The translations under genes were made by a program, and so were the position numbers. 64,000 nt of DNA from Edaphobacter dinghuensis (lineage in GTDB: Bacteria; Acidobacteriota; Terriglobia; Terriglobales; Acidobacteriaceae), in assembly GCF_014640335.1 (NCBI RefSeq), contig NZ_BMGT01000004.1, positions 124,001 to 188,000 of the forward strand, given 5' to 3'. The notes under the pieces were generated by a model that was not told where the DNA came from, did no database searches, and saw only the letters and a list, made by a program, of their open reading frames with translations. This document shows, one piece after another, positions 1 to 8,384 of this stretch (within the stretch, counting starts at the first letter, position 1; each line of letters opens with the position of its first letter).

Positions 1-1141
1 GCCGCACCAGACGTGAAGTGCTCTTTTCCGCGCGGCTGCAGGCGTTGTCGGAATGATGGATCTTCTCAATGGATTCGAGCACCCCGTACAGGGCCTGGAA
101 GTCGCTTTCACCTGCACTCGAACACTCAAATCCTTCGGCAACCATCTTCCGTGGGTTCATCCGGAAGAGGAGTCGGAACAGGTCGCTCGCGTAGCCGCCC
201 ATCAGTGTTCCGGTTGCTCCGATGAGTTTCTTCGCACAACGCCGCAGGACATCGAGGTTGTTCCCCTGGGCTGTGTCATTCGCCAGTTGATGAAGCTCAT
301 CGGCGATGGCATAGTCCCAGTAGTTGCGCATGTAGCGGCTGATAAACTCGAGCGGCGCCATCCGCTGGGTTTTGCTCTTATCCGCCTGCCAAAGGGAGCT
401 GTGACCCCGCGTGCCTTTGTAAGCACGCTCGAAGTTTTCTGAGAGCTTGGTGTCGCTGAAGTCCGCCTCGCGGAGATACCCGCCCTCCGGATTCGGGATC
501 GGCAGGCCGGTATCAGGATTGGTAACCAGACGTCTCTCGAGTCGTGTGGATCGAATGGAATAGGCGTGCTTCCAGTAGTAGCCAAGCTTGCCCGTCTCCT
601 TGCTCACCACAAAATAGGTCGGAGTCGTCCACCTGCGACGCCAGGCTCGGCGGCCCATCCTCCGGAGATCAGAGAGGGTCGTATGTTCTCCCTTTGAGAC
701 CGCATGACCATTGCGAAGCCGCATCTCAGTCACGCCATGCGGCTTCTTCGGATCTCCCCCGTTGCGGAAGTCGTAGATGACGAAGACGCGGGCGTTGGGG
801 ACCGTGATGAAGATCTCGCGTGCCCACTTGAGCACAAGGTGCGGTGGGCACATTACGATGGCGCTGTAGGGATTGCCCTCCGCGTGAGCATGGACGATGC
901 CGGCGGACATCAGCGTTTTTCCGGTTCCGCACTCCCCGACGATGCTGACCGCCTTCGCTGTCTTCAGATACTTTGCACAGCCAGTAATCGTCATGCCCTG
1001 AACCGGCAACGGCTTGCGCAGGAGTGTCTTTAACTCGGGCGCTAACGGATCCTTTGGCCCCTGAAGTGGCGGATACATCTCCACAATGCGTGAGCCCAAT
1101 TCCGAGGCATAGGTGCGCAGGTAGTCGTAGCAGGTTTCCAT
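1..1141 (-). CDS. SNF2/DEAD-type helicase, 3' end outside window
   Basis: Open from an ATG at 1141 to the window edge (about 380 residues, C-terminus missing). Around residue 65 it has a Walker A motif (GECGTGKT), then a conserved helicase Ia-like block (VMCPPHLVLKWAREI). Around residue 280 it has a DEAH-like box written DELHQL, then the motif III sequence GATGTLMGGYASDLF. These are the N-terminal RecA-like lobe motifs of superfamily 2 helicases of the SNF2/Rad54 type. The protein probably remodels or unwinds DNA for the element. It is the most distal gene visible on the ICE minus strand, separated from VapC by a terminator-like hairpin. Helicase lobe 2 cannot be seen, so the exact subfamily is open. 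Confidence 0.8.
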   Translation of the reverse strand, partial: METCYDYLRTYASELGSRIVEMYPPLQGPKDPLAPELKTLLRKPLPVQGMTITGCAKYLKTAKAVSIVGECGTGKTLMSAGIVHAHAEGNPYSAIVMCPPHLVLKWAREIFITVPNARVFVIYDFRNGGDPKKPHGVTEMRLRNGHAVSKGEHTTLSDLRRMGRRAWRRRWTTPTYFVVSKETGKLGYYWKHAYSIRSTRLERRLVTNPDTGLPIPNPEGGYLREADFSDTKLSENFERAYKGTRGHSSLWQADKSKTQRMAPLEFISRYMRNYWDYAIADELHQLANDTAQGNNLDVLRRCAKKLIGATGTLMGGYASDLFRLLFRMNPRKMVAEGFECSSAGESDFQALYGVLESIEKIHHSDNACSRAEKSTSRLVR

Positions 1142-1173
1142 GCGACGCTCCTTGGGCGGTGTTTTGGCAAAGG

Positions 1174-1195
1174 AAAAGGCCGGCGAATGCCGACC
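1174..1195 (-). terminator. Hairpin downstream of vapBC
   Basis: On the minus strand a 7-bp stem (GGTCGGC/GCCGGCC, one G-T pair) with loop ATTC is followed by TTTTCC. It lies about 110 nt past the VapC stop and before the helicase start, as expected for a rho-independent terminator of vapBC. Confidence 0.45.
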
Positions 1196-1307
1196 TGAAG
1201 AAAGTGACTTTTACGGGCGAGAGCTCTATCGAAGGCTTCTAGTTGAGCATTTGGAAGTGGACCAGGCGTTCAGGCGGCGAGCGATGATCCGGTTTACCGA
1301 TTTGCTG

Positions 1308-1748
1308 TCAACTGACCGGCTCTTGAAGACTTCTTTTTTGCCACTGAAGCGGACAGTGTTGCGCTAGGCGACTGAAATCGCGCGCATTCACCGTGATTAC
1401 GGTGACTCCCAGACGAGCGGCACTCGTAGCGATCAGAGCGTCGTTCGTAAGTCGGGCTCGGCCAATGTTCTCATAGCCGTACTTGCTGCCCATAAGAGCT
1501 AGTAGTTTACCCGTATGAGTCCAGTCGTTAAGGCTGGGCACAAGAATACGATTCGCTTTTGCAAAGTCACGCTCGAGTTTTTCGAGAATGCGGTGGTCCG
1601 CCGTTTGTGCTCCAGCATAGAGTTCCTCCAGAACGACGGAGCTCAACCATAGAGGAGATTCACGGGACCATCGTTGCATTAAGAGTGGAGCGTTGAAGTC
1701 TCCCCGCAATGCCTCGATATAAACCGAAGAGTCGAACAGAATAGGCAT
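1308..1748 (-). CDS. vapC: PIN-domain ribonuclease toxin (VapC type)
   Basis: The protein has 146 residues, the usual VapC length. It opens with the first PIN acidic motif (LFDSSVYIEAL, Asp6), has a central Glu in LEELYAGA, and ends with TNDALIATSAARLG and VNARDF, which supply the later acidic residues. VapC toxins are Mg-dependent ribonucleases that cut tRNA or rRNA and are neutralised by the antitoxin encoded just upstream. The start is 3 nt past the vapB stop, so the two are translationally coupled. All catalytic residues appear intact. In the ICE it likely acts as an addiction module. Confidence 0.85.
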   Translation of the reverse strand: MPILFDSSVYIEALRGDFNAPLLMQRWSRESPLWLSSVVLEELYAGAQTADHRILEKLERDFAKANRILVPSLNDWTHTGKLLALMGSKYGYENIGRARLTNDALIATSAARLGVTVITVNARDFSRLAQHCPLQWQKRSLQEPVS

Positions 1749-1751
1749 CCG

Positions 1752-1982
1752 TTAACCCGCGGTCGATCCAAACACATCACGGATGATAATGCCGCTCTTC
1801 AAGAATTTCTGATTCGCTTCTGTCACAAGCCGATTGCGCTCGTGTTCTGCGATCGCAAGATCGAGAGCCAGCTCCACGGCCTCAGTTTCGGTAGAAGCAG
1901 ATAGAGCTTTCTGAGCACGCTTGAGTTTTCCTGTGTCCAGCCTGAAATGTTTATGCGCGATGCGTCTCTCAGCGGTGGCCAT
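1752..1982 (-). CDS. vapB: VapB-like antitoxin
   Basis: A 76-residue protein when started at the ATG at 1982, which has GGGAG 7 nt upstream. A longer form starting at 2006 would add 8 residues. The central segment (ETEAVELALDLAIAEHERNRL) is a ribbon-helix-helix type stretch, and the acidic/aromatic C-terminus is what would bind the toxin. The family is recognised from its position directly before VapC and from its size rather than from a strong motif. Such antitoxins usually repress their own operon. Confidence 0.7.
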   Translation of the reverse strand: MATAERRIAHKHFRLDTGKLKRAQKALSASTETEAVELALDLAIAEHERNRLVTEANQKFLKSGIIIRDVFGSTAG

Positions 1983-2027
1983 GCCTAATCTCCCATCTTC
2001 CTCCATCGTAACATGATGTGTACAACT

Positions 2028-2231
2028 TTATAAATTATGAACATCACGTAGAGACCGATTATTCCTTTGATCCCGATTCTGAATCAGTTCTTCGTGAAGT
2101 TCGGTCAACTCCTGCACCGTATCGGCGCCACTGGGCTCGGTACTTTCTTTCCCGAGCCATGGGAAGCGGTCTTCGAGTAGAGCGAGGACCATCTCCACGA
2201 ACGTCTGAGGCTGATTGCCTTCTGCTGGCAT
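2028..2231 (-). CDS. Small hypothetical protein
   Basis: A 67-residue acidic protein with a clear ribosome site (AAGGAG, 7 nt before the ATG). It has no recognisable domain; the middle (TVQELTELHEELIQNRDQ) is likely helical. It lies upstream of vapB, separated by a short gap, and could be co-transcribed with it. Confidence 0.55.
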   Translation of the reverse strand: MPAEGNQPQTFVEMVLALLEDRFPWLGKESTEPSGADTVQELTELHEELIQNRDQRNNRSLRDVHNL

Positions 2232-2354
2232 CTGAATCTCCTTAAGATGAGCACGAACGTGCGCGCATCCGGCCGTCAGCTGATCGTGCCGGATAGCAGG
2301 AATGTGCGAATTCGAATGGATACGGAGGCGTGAGGGTATTCGGGGGTGATGAGG

Positions 2355-3002
2355 TTAAGCGATGCGAAGCGCTTGAGCGAGAGTGAAACGCGGCCAAAGA
2401 ACCGGGCCGTTTTTCTTGGGGAAAGGGAGCTTTCCGCCTGTCAGTGCTTTGCCGCAACATTCCATAAGATCTTCGCGTGATGCTTGCACAATGACAGGCT
2501 GGCAGCCTATACCGCTGATTGCCCGCAGTCGTTGATCTTGTTCCAATTGGTTGAGGATATATTTCGCCCAGCGTGGATCGGCTGGGAGCCCCAGTAAACC
2601 GACAAGTGTGGACCATGCCAGATCGATCGTGTCTTCGGCGCAATTCATCAGGATGGTAGTTCCGGCAGTGCCGTTCGCCAGGAGCGTCGCAGAGGCAACC
2701 AATAGATGGCGTACAGGGCGCGCAAGCTCTGGGACCTTGAGCATGCCTTTGAAGCACGCCGGTTTGGGGCCAAAGCAGACTTTGCTCCGTGATCCGTCCG
2801 GAAACACCAGATCAAACTCGTGTGTCTCGTGGACCGCAGCCGTGATAGTGCCGACCTCGGCATCGCGCCCGAAGGCACTCAGGAAATATCCCTGCTCCTT
2901 GTCGCCGATAAAGCGGTCGATATGCAGCCATGTCTTGGTTTGCCGCTTCCCGACATTTCGATCGTATTCAAGCCGTCCCAACCGCAGGTGCGCGTTCTCC
3001 AC
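2355..3002 (-). CDS. Hypothetical protein downstream of the methylase
   Basis: I chose the GTG at 3002 (215 residues) because GGGAG sits 6 nt before it. An ATG at 3047 is possible, and starts further upstream would overlap the methylase deeply. The start overlaps the methylase 3' end by 35 nt, so the two are probably coupled. The N-terminal half (RLGRLEYDRNVGKRQTKTW onwards) is beta-rich; the C-terminal half is helical. I do not recognise the family. The tight coupling suggests a role in the same DNA-modification or processing step. Confidence 0.65.
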   Translation of the reverse strand: MENAHLRLGRLEYDRNVGKRQTKTWLHIDRFIGDKEQGYFLSAFGRDAEVGTITAAVHETHEFDLVFPDGSRSKVCFGPKPACFKGMLKVPELARPVRHLLVASATLLANGTAGTTILMNCAEDTIDLAWSTLVGLLGLPADPRWAKYILNQLEQDQRLRAISGIGCQPVIVQASREDLMECCGKALTGGKLPFPKKNGPVLWPRFTLAQALRIA

Positions 3003-4023
3003 CCTCTTCTCCCTTCTTCTTGTCGGTAAGTACAAGGGTTCGGCCATTCGCGTAGATAATGGCAACTTCGTTCGAGAACCGCTCCTGCCGGTGGATCTCC
3101 GTATATTTTTCTTCTGCCTCGGTGAAGGTGGTGACGTACTTCTTTGTCTGCCATCGTGCGATGTGGCGGTCTTCTCCGTTGCCGGCGACTCCATTCAGCA
3201 TTCCCGCGGTGCACAGCAACCCGACATGCCCCGGGTGAAATGGGGTGATAGGGCGCTCGATCGCTGCATCTTCTCGCGGTAGTAGAAAGGCGGCGACCTT
3301 CCTCCATGCGGAAGACTGCGGCAGCAGAGTCTCGATCTCATCAAGAGGAAGGCCACGGTAGGTGAGCTTGGCGGGCGGCGTCGCCGGGACTGCGTATTTG
3401 GGCTCTGCGCCAGTCAACGCCGGGAGCGGACTCCTGTAGATCGCCTCAACGAGAGCTTTTCGGTTCATTTCCTGCGCGTCGGCAGGAACTCGTTTGCGGG
3501 CTGCCAGCAGGACGATCTGGTCAAACCGCTCCGACTCGGGGTCTGTTAATCGAAAGACCTGAAACCAGCCGAATTCGGAGGACAACAGTGGAATGCAAGG
3601 TTCGAGCTGCGCGTGCAGTACAACGAAGATGAGTATTCCGCCCTGCACCAGCCACGGATACGTGTGCTTGAGGAACAGGTACTCCATGCGTTTGTTGTCA
3701 TAGGAGCCTATCTCGTGATCGTAGGGAGGATTCAGGTATAGAAGCGAGAAACTCTCCTCCGCCGAGCTCGCTCCGAAGAGGTTTCCGTGGATCGTAGAGA
3801 TACCTGACGCGGTGGCGCACCGCGCACGTTCTGTATCCAGTTCCACCCCATAGAGAGAGGCTCCCGCATTCTCGGTGATTTGTCTCAGTGCGTCGCCAGC
3901 ACCTACGCATGGATCAAGTACGCTTGCACCCTCGGGCGGGAAATCGAGAAGATTGCGGAGGCGGACTCCCTCCGGTTCGGGCAGGGGATAATAGCCGAGC
4001 TTCAGCCTTCCGCTGCTTCGCAT
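2968..4023 (-). CDS. DNA adenine methyltransferase-like protein (DUF6094 type)
   Basis: The protein has 351 residues. The SAM-binding motif is DPCVGAGDAL (residues 37-46), followed by VELDTERA and the catalytic motif NPPY (98-101), in the order of N6-adenine methylases. The rest (residues 180-351) has no clear target-recognition domain. No restriction enzyme gene is adjacent, so it is more likely an orphan methylase protecting or marking the mobile element than half of a restriction system. The start has a strong GGAGG site. An inverted repeat (arms 4037-4045 and 4084-4092) lies just upstream of the start. Confidence 0.75.
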   Translation of the reverse strand: MRSSGRLKLGYYPLPEPEGVRLRNLLDFPPEGASVLDPCVGAGDALRQITENAGASLYGVELDTERARCATASGISTIHGNLFGASSAEESFSLLYLNPPYDHEIGSYDNKRMEYLFLKHTYPWLVQGGILIFVVLHAQLEPCIPLLSSEFGWFQVFRLTDPESERFDQIVLLAARKRVPADAQEMNRKALVEAIYRSPLPALTGAEPKYAVPATPPAKLTYRGLPLDEIETLLPQSSAWRKVAAFLLPREDAAIERPITPFHPGHVGLLCTAGMLNGVAGNGEDRHIARWQTKKYVTTFTEAEEKYTEIHRQERFSNEVAIIYANGRTLVLTDKKKGEEGGERAPAVGTA

Positions 4024-4131
4024 AGCCCCTCCTTCAGGAGATCAATGTTGTTGTTGCTGCTGTTGCGGTTTTGTTCAATGCAGTTGATCTCCAAGATGCT
4101 GTGTCGAATTCCTCCGTGCTACCCCTCAAAG

Positions 4132-4494
4132 TCAGCATTGAGTGTTCTTTGCTCGTAAGCTGCGACGTTTGGTGTTCTTGGAAAGAGGGATTCTTGAATA
4201 GCTGCTCAGCTCTGGGTCATCTGCGTAGAAGAATTGGATGTCTACTTTCCGGTCTTTCCATCGAATCGGCCATGTCTGACGCATATGCCATCGCTCGGAT
4301 ACTTGAAGCGACGTGAGGTGTCGACGATTCGGAATAATGATGGCAACATCCAGATCGGAGTCAGGGCGTGCCGTTCCTTTGGCTTCGGAACCAACAATGA
4401 AGCCGTCCAGAATGGTGCCTCTGTATCTTGCGCTAATATTGTTGCGGAGCTCCCTCTTAATCCAGGCAAGGCTAGGATAGTCATTCGTCATCAT
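4132..4494 (-). CDS. Nucleotidyltransferase-fold protein (MNT type)
   Basis: A 120-residue protein with the pol-beta NTase signature GSEAKGTARPDSDLDVAII (GS followed by DxD) near residues 35-53 and a third acidic position in KVDIQFF. Minimal nucleotidyltransferases of this size often work as antitoxins that AMPylate a HEPN partner, but no HEPN gene is seen next to it, so it may act alone or be an orphan. The basic C-terminal tail (NTKRRSLRAKN) is unusual and may reflect a shifted end. Confidence 0.7.
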   Translation of the reverse strand: MMTNDYPSLAWIKRELRNNISARYRGTILDGFIVGSEAKGTARPDSDLDVAIIIPNRRHLTSLQVSERWHMRQTWPIRWKDRKVDIQFFYADDPELSSYSRIPLSKNTKRRSLRAKNTQC

Positions 4495-4572
4495 GGATTT
4501 CGTTGTTGCTGGATTCTTCCTTCAGGGCGTTGACCCGAATATGGTTCAACCGACAAATACCGATGGTGATGT

Positions 4573-4803
4573 CTAGATTGCATCGACCGTCTGACCATCA
4601 AAACGGTACTTGAGGTTCTCGTTCTCGGCGGAATAACCTTCCCAGGCTTGTTCATCGGGGAGAAAACTTCGATCGAACTGAAGGCCGATCTCGTTAAACT
4701 CAGTATCCGTATTCGCCTTGCGGAAGGCGTCCCCAATGGAGCCCGCGTCAATTTCGCGTTTTGACCAGTGCAGCTCCGGAACTTCGATAATGAATATCGC
4801 CAT
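4573..4803 (-). CDS. Small hypothetical protein
   Basis: A 76-residue protein started at the ATG at 4803, which has GGAG 6 nt upstream. It begins MAIFIIEVPELHWSKREIDA and is rich in acidic and aromatic residues. No family is recognised. It is minus strand like its neighbours in this block of small ICE genes. Confidence 0.6.
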   Translation of the reverse strand: MAIFIIEVPELHWSKREIDAGSIGDAFRKANTDTEFNEIGLQFDRSFLPDEQAWEGYSAENENLKYRFDGQTVDAI

Positions 4804-4819
4804 GATTTTCTCCAAGGTT

Positions 4820-5100
4820 TCAGGTGTTTGATCCTGGCATTTGATTGGGTGTTTCTATCCGAGAGACAGCGGATGGTACTACAGGATCTGTGGCCATTGG
4901 TTGCGCCTTCCTCTGTGATTGACAAGCGTCGAGCCACATAGCGGTGGCACACCGGAACTTCTCATAAAGATCCTGACGTACGGGGGTAGATGTGCCGCGT
5001 CGGTCATAGCGCGCCATAGCCGCGTCGGAGCCAAGTGTTTTCTCAAGCTCCTTCCACCACTCATCGCAGCAGTATTGGCGGCATCATAGAGCTCTTTCAT
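4820..5100 (-). pseudogene. Small gene with an apparent -1 frameshift
   Basis: Two overlapping reading frames join into one sensible protein. The first begins MKELYDAANTAA at 5100. The second reads DEWWKELEKTLGSDAAMARYD and continues to the stop at 4820. The frames cross at about 5066-5072, where one missing base would account for the break. Joined, the product would be about 93 residues and hydrophilic. It may be a true pseudogene, a sequencing error, or a protein starting at the internal ATG (5017), which lacks a ribosome site. Family unknown. Confidence 0.5.
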
Positions 5101-5228
5101 TTAAGGTGTCATCTGTTTCTCCCCCGAAAAGCCGAGCCGTTCGACCGGGTCGGGCATTGTTAGACTTCCCGGCGTTGTCGCAGGATCTGTAGGCCGCAGA
5201 CCATACTGTGAGAAAGGAGAATTCACGC

Positions 5229-5531
5229 ATGAAACATTCCATGAACATCCCGACGAAACGCACCACCTTGCGTAAGGTATCCATGCACTTGATGGTCATC
5301 ATCTCTCTAGGAACGCTCGGCGGCTTTTTGCTCGGCGCGATTTCTTTCCCCCATTTCATCGAATACGCGAATAAGCTGACCTATATGCACTTTTTTCAGT
5401 GGAGAATGCTGGGCACGACAATGCTCTATTCCCTCATTGGAGCAATCGGGGTGGGCCTTGTCTTTGTCGCTAATAAATTCGGTGATGAGCTTTGGGAAGC
5501 ACTGAGACACGGGAAGCAACTTCAGCTTTGA
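5229..5531 (+). CDS. Small two-helix membrane protein
   Basis: A 100-residue protein started at the ATG at 5229, which has AAGGAG 9 nt upstream. It has two hydrophobic helices, LMVIISLGTLGGFLLGAISF and MLGTTMLYSLIGAIGVGLVFVA, separated by a short aromatic loop. It is one of very few plus-strand genes in the left 40 kb. No family is recognised. The plus reading is preferred over the opposite frame because of its ribosome site and regular hydrophobic pattern. Confidence 0.65.
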   Translation: MKHSMNIPTKRTTLRKVSMHLMVIISLGTLGGFLLGAISFPHFIEYANKLTYMHFFQWRMLGTTMLYSLIGAIGVGLVFVANKFGDELWEALRHGKQLQL

Positions 5532-5636
5532 TGAGAGGGAGCGCGTCTCGATCATTGGCGTGCAGTCAACGAATTCGATGCCCATCGACGCGGGGTCTCG
5601 ACAGCCCTTGCGGAGGCGATGGCGAGAAGTATGATT

Positions 5637-5876
5637 TCAATTGCTGAGAATCGCCCGAACGTCGGGACCAAGATTCTTGGCTATTTCTTTGGCTGTCTCC
5701 GCAGCAAAGTTCCAATAGTGCCGCTGGTTGATGACATTGATGCCCTTGTGCTGGAGAACACCGGTCGTGATGTCAAGACAGCGTCCTCTGTAGAGGAATC
5801 GTACTGGTGTTCCGTCCTTGATCATTTGGGCTTTGAAATGGCGAATTTGTTCGTCGGTCAGCTTTGGGCCACGCAT
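5637..5876 (-). CDS. Small hypothetical protein
   Basis: A 79-residue protein, MRGPKLTDEQIRHFKAQMIK onwards, with a GAGGAG ribosome site 9 nt before the ATG. The composition is hydrophilic with a helical N-terminus and a beta-like middle (PVRFLYRGRCLDITTGVL). No known family. It is next to another small unknown in the same direction and probably co-transcribed with it. Confidence 0.6.
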   Translation of the reverse strand: MRGPKLTDEQIRHFKAQMIKDGTPVRFLYRGRCLDITTGVLQHKGINVINQRHYWNFAAETAKEIAKNLGPDVRAILSN

Positions 5877-5911
5877 CGCTGGTGTCTCCTCCTCGTTGAC
5901 CTTCCGGTGAT

Positions 5912-6229
5912 CTAGCGTCTGGCGAGGGAGATCGGATAGACCTTGCGATCCTTATTTGGCACAATCCCTGGCATTCCCCACACTTCGGTGTAGTCGCCAT
6001 CTTTGATAGCGACAAAGAACGAGTCAAAGTCCTCGTCAGGCGAAAGGGCTAGTTTCTCCCGGAGGTCCTGCACCTCGGCGCTGTCGCAGAGGAAGACGAG
6101 GTCCGCCTGCAGTTCGGCGACGGTCGTAGCTCTGATGTGATCGGATTCGGCGTGCTCTTCAGATAGACCACACTGAAGGCAGTAGCCATTCCCGGACAGG
6201 TCACAGTAGACATGAGGGTTCCTCAACAT
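5912..6229 (-). CDS. Hypothetical protein with CxxC pair
   Basis: A 105-residue acidic protein. AAGGAG lies 4 nt before the ATG. The N-terminus has HVYCDLSGNGYCLQCGLSEEH, whose CxxC plus a further Cys and His could bind a metal; the C-terminus ends GMPGIVPNKDRKVYPISLARR. No family is recognised. Confidence 0.6.
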   Translation of the reverse strand: MLRNPHVYCDLSGNGYCLQCGLSEEHAESDHIRATTVAELQADLVFLCDSAEVQDLREKLALSPDEDFDSFFVAIKDGDYTEVWGMPGIVPNKDRKVYPISLARR

Positions 6230-6411
6230 GGGTCTCCTTATGAGCTGCTAGGTAGAATGAGGGGCGCATGGAGCACACCTGCTGTAATTTGCGGGCTGCG
6301 CCTGATGTCTCGAGTCGCACGTCACGCAGCTGTCGTAGATCGCTTTGAAGGCGAAGGGAGTAGTGGGTAAGTTTGGATCCACTGGTCCAGTGGCAGATAG
6401 AGACCAGATTG

Positions 6412-6556
6412 AAGCGATGGGGAGATGGCTGGCACTGATAAGGCGGACAACTATTGGCGCATAGCCGCAGCCGATGGGCATGGCAAAACCCGCAAGTTAC
6501 GCGGTCGGAACAAACCTGTAGACAGCTCAGGCAGAAGTGCTCTTCCAGGCGCTTAA
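6412..6556 (+). pseudogene. Relic of the gene at 13071-13547
   Basis: Plus-strand reading gives GTDKADNYWRIAAADGHGKTRKLRGRN. The intact minus-strand gene at 13071-13547 encodes GTDQTNNYWRTAAADGRIKTRKLRGRN. Most nucleotide differences between the two are at third codon positions, so the match reflects shared coding ancestry. The relic has an in-frame stop just before the match and no usable 5' part. It overlaps the 3' end of the SDR gene on the other strand. Confidence 0.6.
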
Positions 6557-7639
6557 TACTTCTTGCTCTTTCTCTGGCGTGAGCGGATCTTGCCAAGGTA
6601 TTTGCGGGTGACGCCAGTCGACGATCCTGGAATTTGGGCTGCGGTAATACGCGAGGATATCCAGCGCTGTTTCCCTGAACGGCCGTGGTCTCCACCCGGC
6701 ATCCAATGCTTTTTGGCTACTGATCTGGTTGAATCCCCAGTCAGACGGATCGGTGTTCCAGCCCAGGAAATGATTCCAGTCGGCTATGCCTTGCTTGACA
6801 AGAAAGCCCTTGGGAATCCAAATCCATTGTGCATCCGAATCCGTGACTTCATTGCATGAGGCGAGATAATCCCGAAATGTTGTCGGATGTCCAGTGAGGT
6901 TGAATGTCCCCATCATCTGCCGCTCAATAGACATAACCAGGAATCGCGCGACATCCTTTACATCCACAGTCTCCTCAGCATAATCATTGCCGTCACCAGG
7001 CCCGATGTGCATTCCTCCGCGTTGAGCGCGCAGAAGCCAGGAAAGTATATCCGGAGAGACATCTCTGGTTCCATGAATGGCATTCGGGCGGACAATGGTA
7101 AGTCTGTTTCCAACGATTGCTTTAAGCCGACGCTCACTCTCCGCCTTCGCCGGCGAGTAGTCCTCTTCATTGCCATCGAAGGCCCTGGTAGGCGCTTCCT
7201 CATTCATGTTTGGCCGATCATAAGAGGCATAGGCGCCGACCGAGGAGACGTAGAGATAGTGGCCGGTTCGATCGTGTAACAAGGTCGCAGCGCTCGCAAC
7301 CAGCGTTGGTTCGCAAGGCCATACATCGATAATTGCATCCCAACGGCGCCGTCCTTCGAGCGATTTCAGATTCTGCACTCGCTCATCAAGGGCGCGAAAG
7401 CCCCGGAGCTTTTCGAGTTGCGGAAACAATTCAGGATGGGTTCGGCCACGATTGAAGAGCGTTACTTCATGGCCTCCAATCAGGGCTGCCTCGACGATTG
7501 CCGGTCCAAGAAAGCTTGTCCCTCCTAAGACCAGGATTTTGCGTGGAATGGTTGCGAATGCCGATCTTGAAAGAGTCAGGGTTGCCACTGCCGCGCCACC
7601 AGCAATGAATGATTTTTCGATGAAATGCCTGCGATTCAT
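6527..7639 (-). CDS. Extended SDR (NAD-dependent epimerase/dehydratase) with Tat signal
   Basis: A 370-residue protein started at MNRRHFIEK. It opens with a twin-arginine signal (RRHFIEKSF) and hydrophobic segment ending SRSAFA, so it is probably exported folded. Next comes the Rossmann motif VLGGTSFLGPAIVEA, the conserved LYVSSVGAYASY, and the catalytic YSPAK. This is the fold of epimerases and dehydratases that act on sugar nucleotides or similar substrates; the substrate cannot be told. It is metabolic cargo unlike its neighbours and stands between groups of small unknown ICE genes. Confidence 0.8.
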   Translation of the reverse strand: MNRRHFIEKSFIAGGAAVATLTLSRSAFATIPRKILVLGGTSFLGPAIVEAALIGGHEVTLFNRGRTHPELFPQLEKLRGFRALDERVQNLKSLEGRRRWDAIIDVWPCEPTLVASAATLLHDRTGHYLYVSSVGAYASYDRPNMNEEAPTRAFDGNEEDYSPAKAESERRLKAIVGNRLTIVRPNAIHGTRDVSPDILSWLLRAQRGGMHIGPGDGNDYAEETVDVKDVARFLVMSIERQMMGTFNLTGHPTTFRDYLASCNEVTDSDAQWIWIPKGFLVKQGIADWNHFLGWNTDPSDWGFNQISSQKALDAGWRPRPFRETALDILAYYRSPNSRIVDWRHPQIPWQDPLTPEKEQEVLSAWKSTSA

Positions 7640-7794
7640 ATGGACTCCCTGCCACATCCCGTCAACATTCTAGGCTTGCTGAAGGTCATTTGGTTACTGA
7701 GTCCACCCGATACATGTGAGCCAATCCTCTCACTGGACCACAATTGAGTCGAGCCACAACATCCACTATCCGCGAGTATGCTGTTTTGATCGAT

Positions 7795-8013
7795 TCAAAT
7801 TGACCCACCATCGAAAGAGCTCTCACCTTGAGCCACCTGCAATCGTCTGCTAGTCGTGCGATCTTGAATGCCACGCCGCATCTGAAGACGAGAACCCAAG
7901 GGAGTGGTCAGTTCAAGCAATTTTCGGACATGTTCGATGGAATCAGGATCCTCGGCTACCGTAGCCATGCAAAGGAGGCAACTTTTGCATGGCGGCTCTT
8001 TCTGTGGTGCCAT
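7795..8013 (-). CDS. Small Cys-containing hypothetical protein
   Basis: A 72-residue protein, MAPQKEPPCKSCLLCMATVA onwards, with a CxxCxxC cluster near its N-terminus and a basic C-terminus. The ATG lies 8 nt after the stop codon of the gene at 8022. No strong ribosome site is seen; coupling to the upstream stop would explain its translation. Family unknown. It could also be a frameshifted continuation of that gene. The stretch 7658-7794 beyond it holds nothing I can support. Confidence 0.4.
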   Translation of the reverse strand: MAPQKEPPCKSCLLCMATVAEDPDSIEHVRKLLELTTPLGSRLQMRRGIQDRTTSRRLQVAQGESSFDGGSI

Positions 8014-8021
8014 TTTTGCTC

Positions 8022-8267
8022 TTACTTCTGGCGGCTGCGCCGTTTGAATGGCACTCTCCGTAGAAGCTCCGAATTGCCCCCCTTCCATTGGACAGCGGAC
8101 GCGGTAGCGTTCTGCTCGGTGCAGAAGTTCAACTCGAGGACGTAGCCGCCTTCGAGAGCGATATCCACGCTGAGGACTCCCGCGTGACAATAGGATTCGA
8201 TCTTCTCTATACGCTTTTGATGGTAGTTGCCAAGTGGAATGAAGCATGGCCGGTCATTGAGTTGCAT
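8022..8267 (-). CDS. Small hypothetical protein
   Basis: An 81-residue protein with a very good ribosome site (GGAGG, 5 nt before the ATG). The sequence VLSVDIALEGGYVLELNFC is beta-like; the C-terminus is very basic (RRVPFKRRSRQK). No family is recognised. Confidence 0.55.
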   Translation of the reverse strand: MQLNDRPCFIPLGNYHQKRIEKIESYCHAGVLSVDIALEGGYVLELNFCTEQNATASAVQWKGGNSELLRRVPFKRRSRQK

Positions 8268-8384
8268 GAGTTCCTCCGCAAGTGACCTGTTTGCAAAGCA
8301 GTCTGCAACGCGAGGAACACATCCCTAGGAAAATGGCGACGCAACCTCGTGATTTTTGGGGTTATGTTGGTAGTGCGCTAAATC

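Noticed and set aside
2551..3282. Plus-strand open frame of 243 residues
   Set aside because: It is antisense to the coupled methylase and downstream gene; Ser/Arg-rich without motifs.
6201..6695. Cys-rich minus-strand open frame (CLSC, CGFC) resembling a zinc protein
   Set aside because: It overlaps the SDR gene and the plus-strand relic, whose synonymous differences show that the plus strand was the coding one here. The Cys are probably chance.
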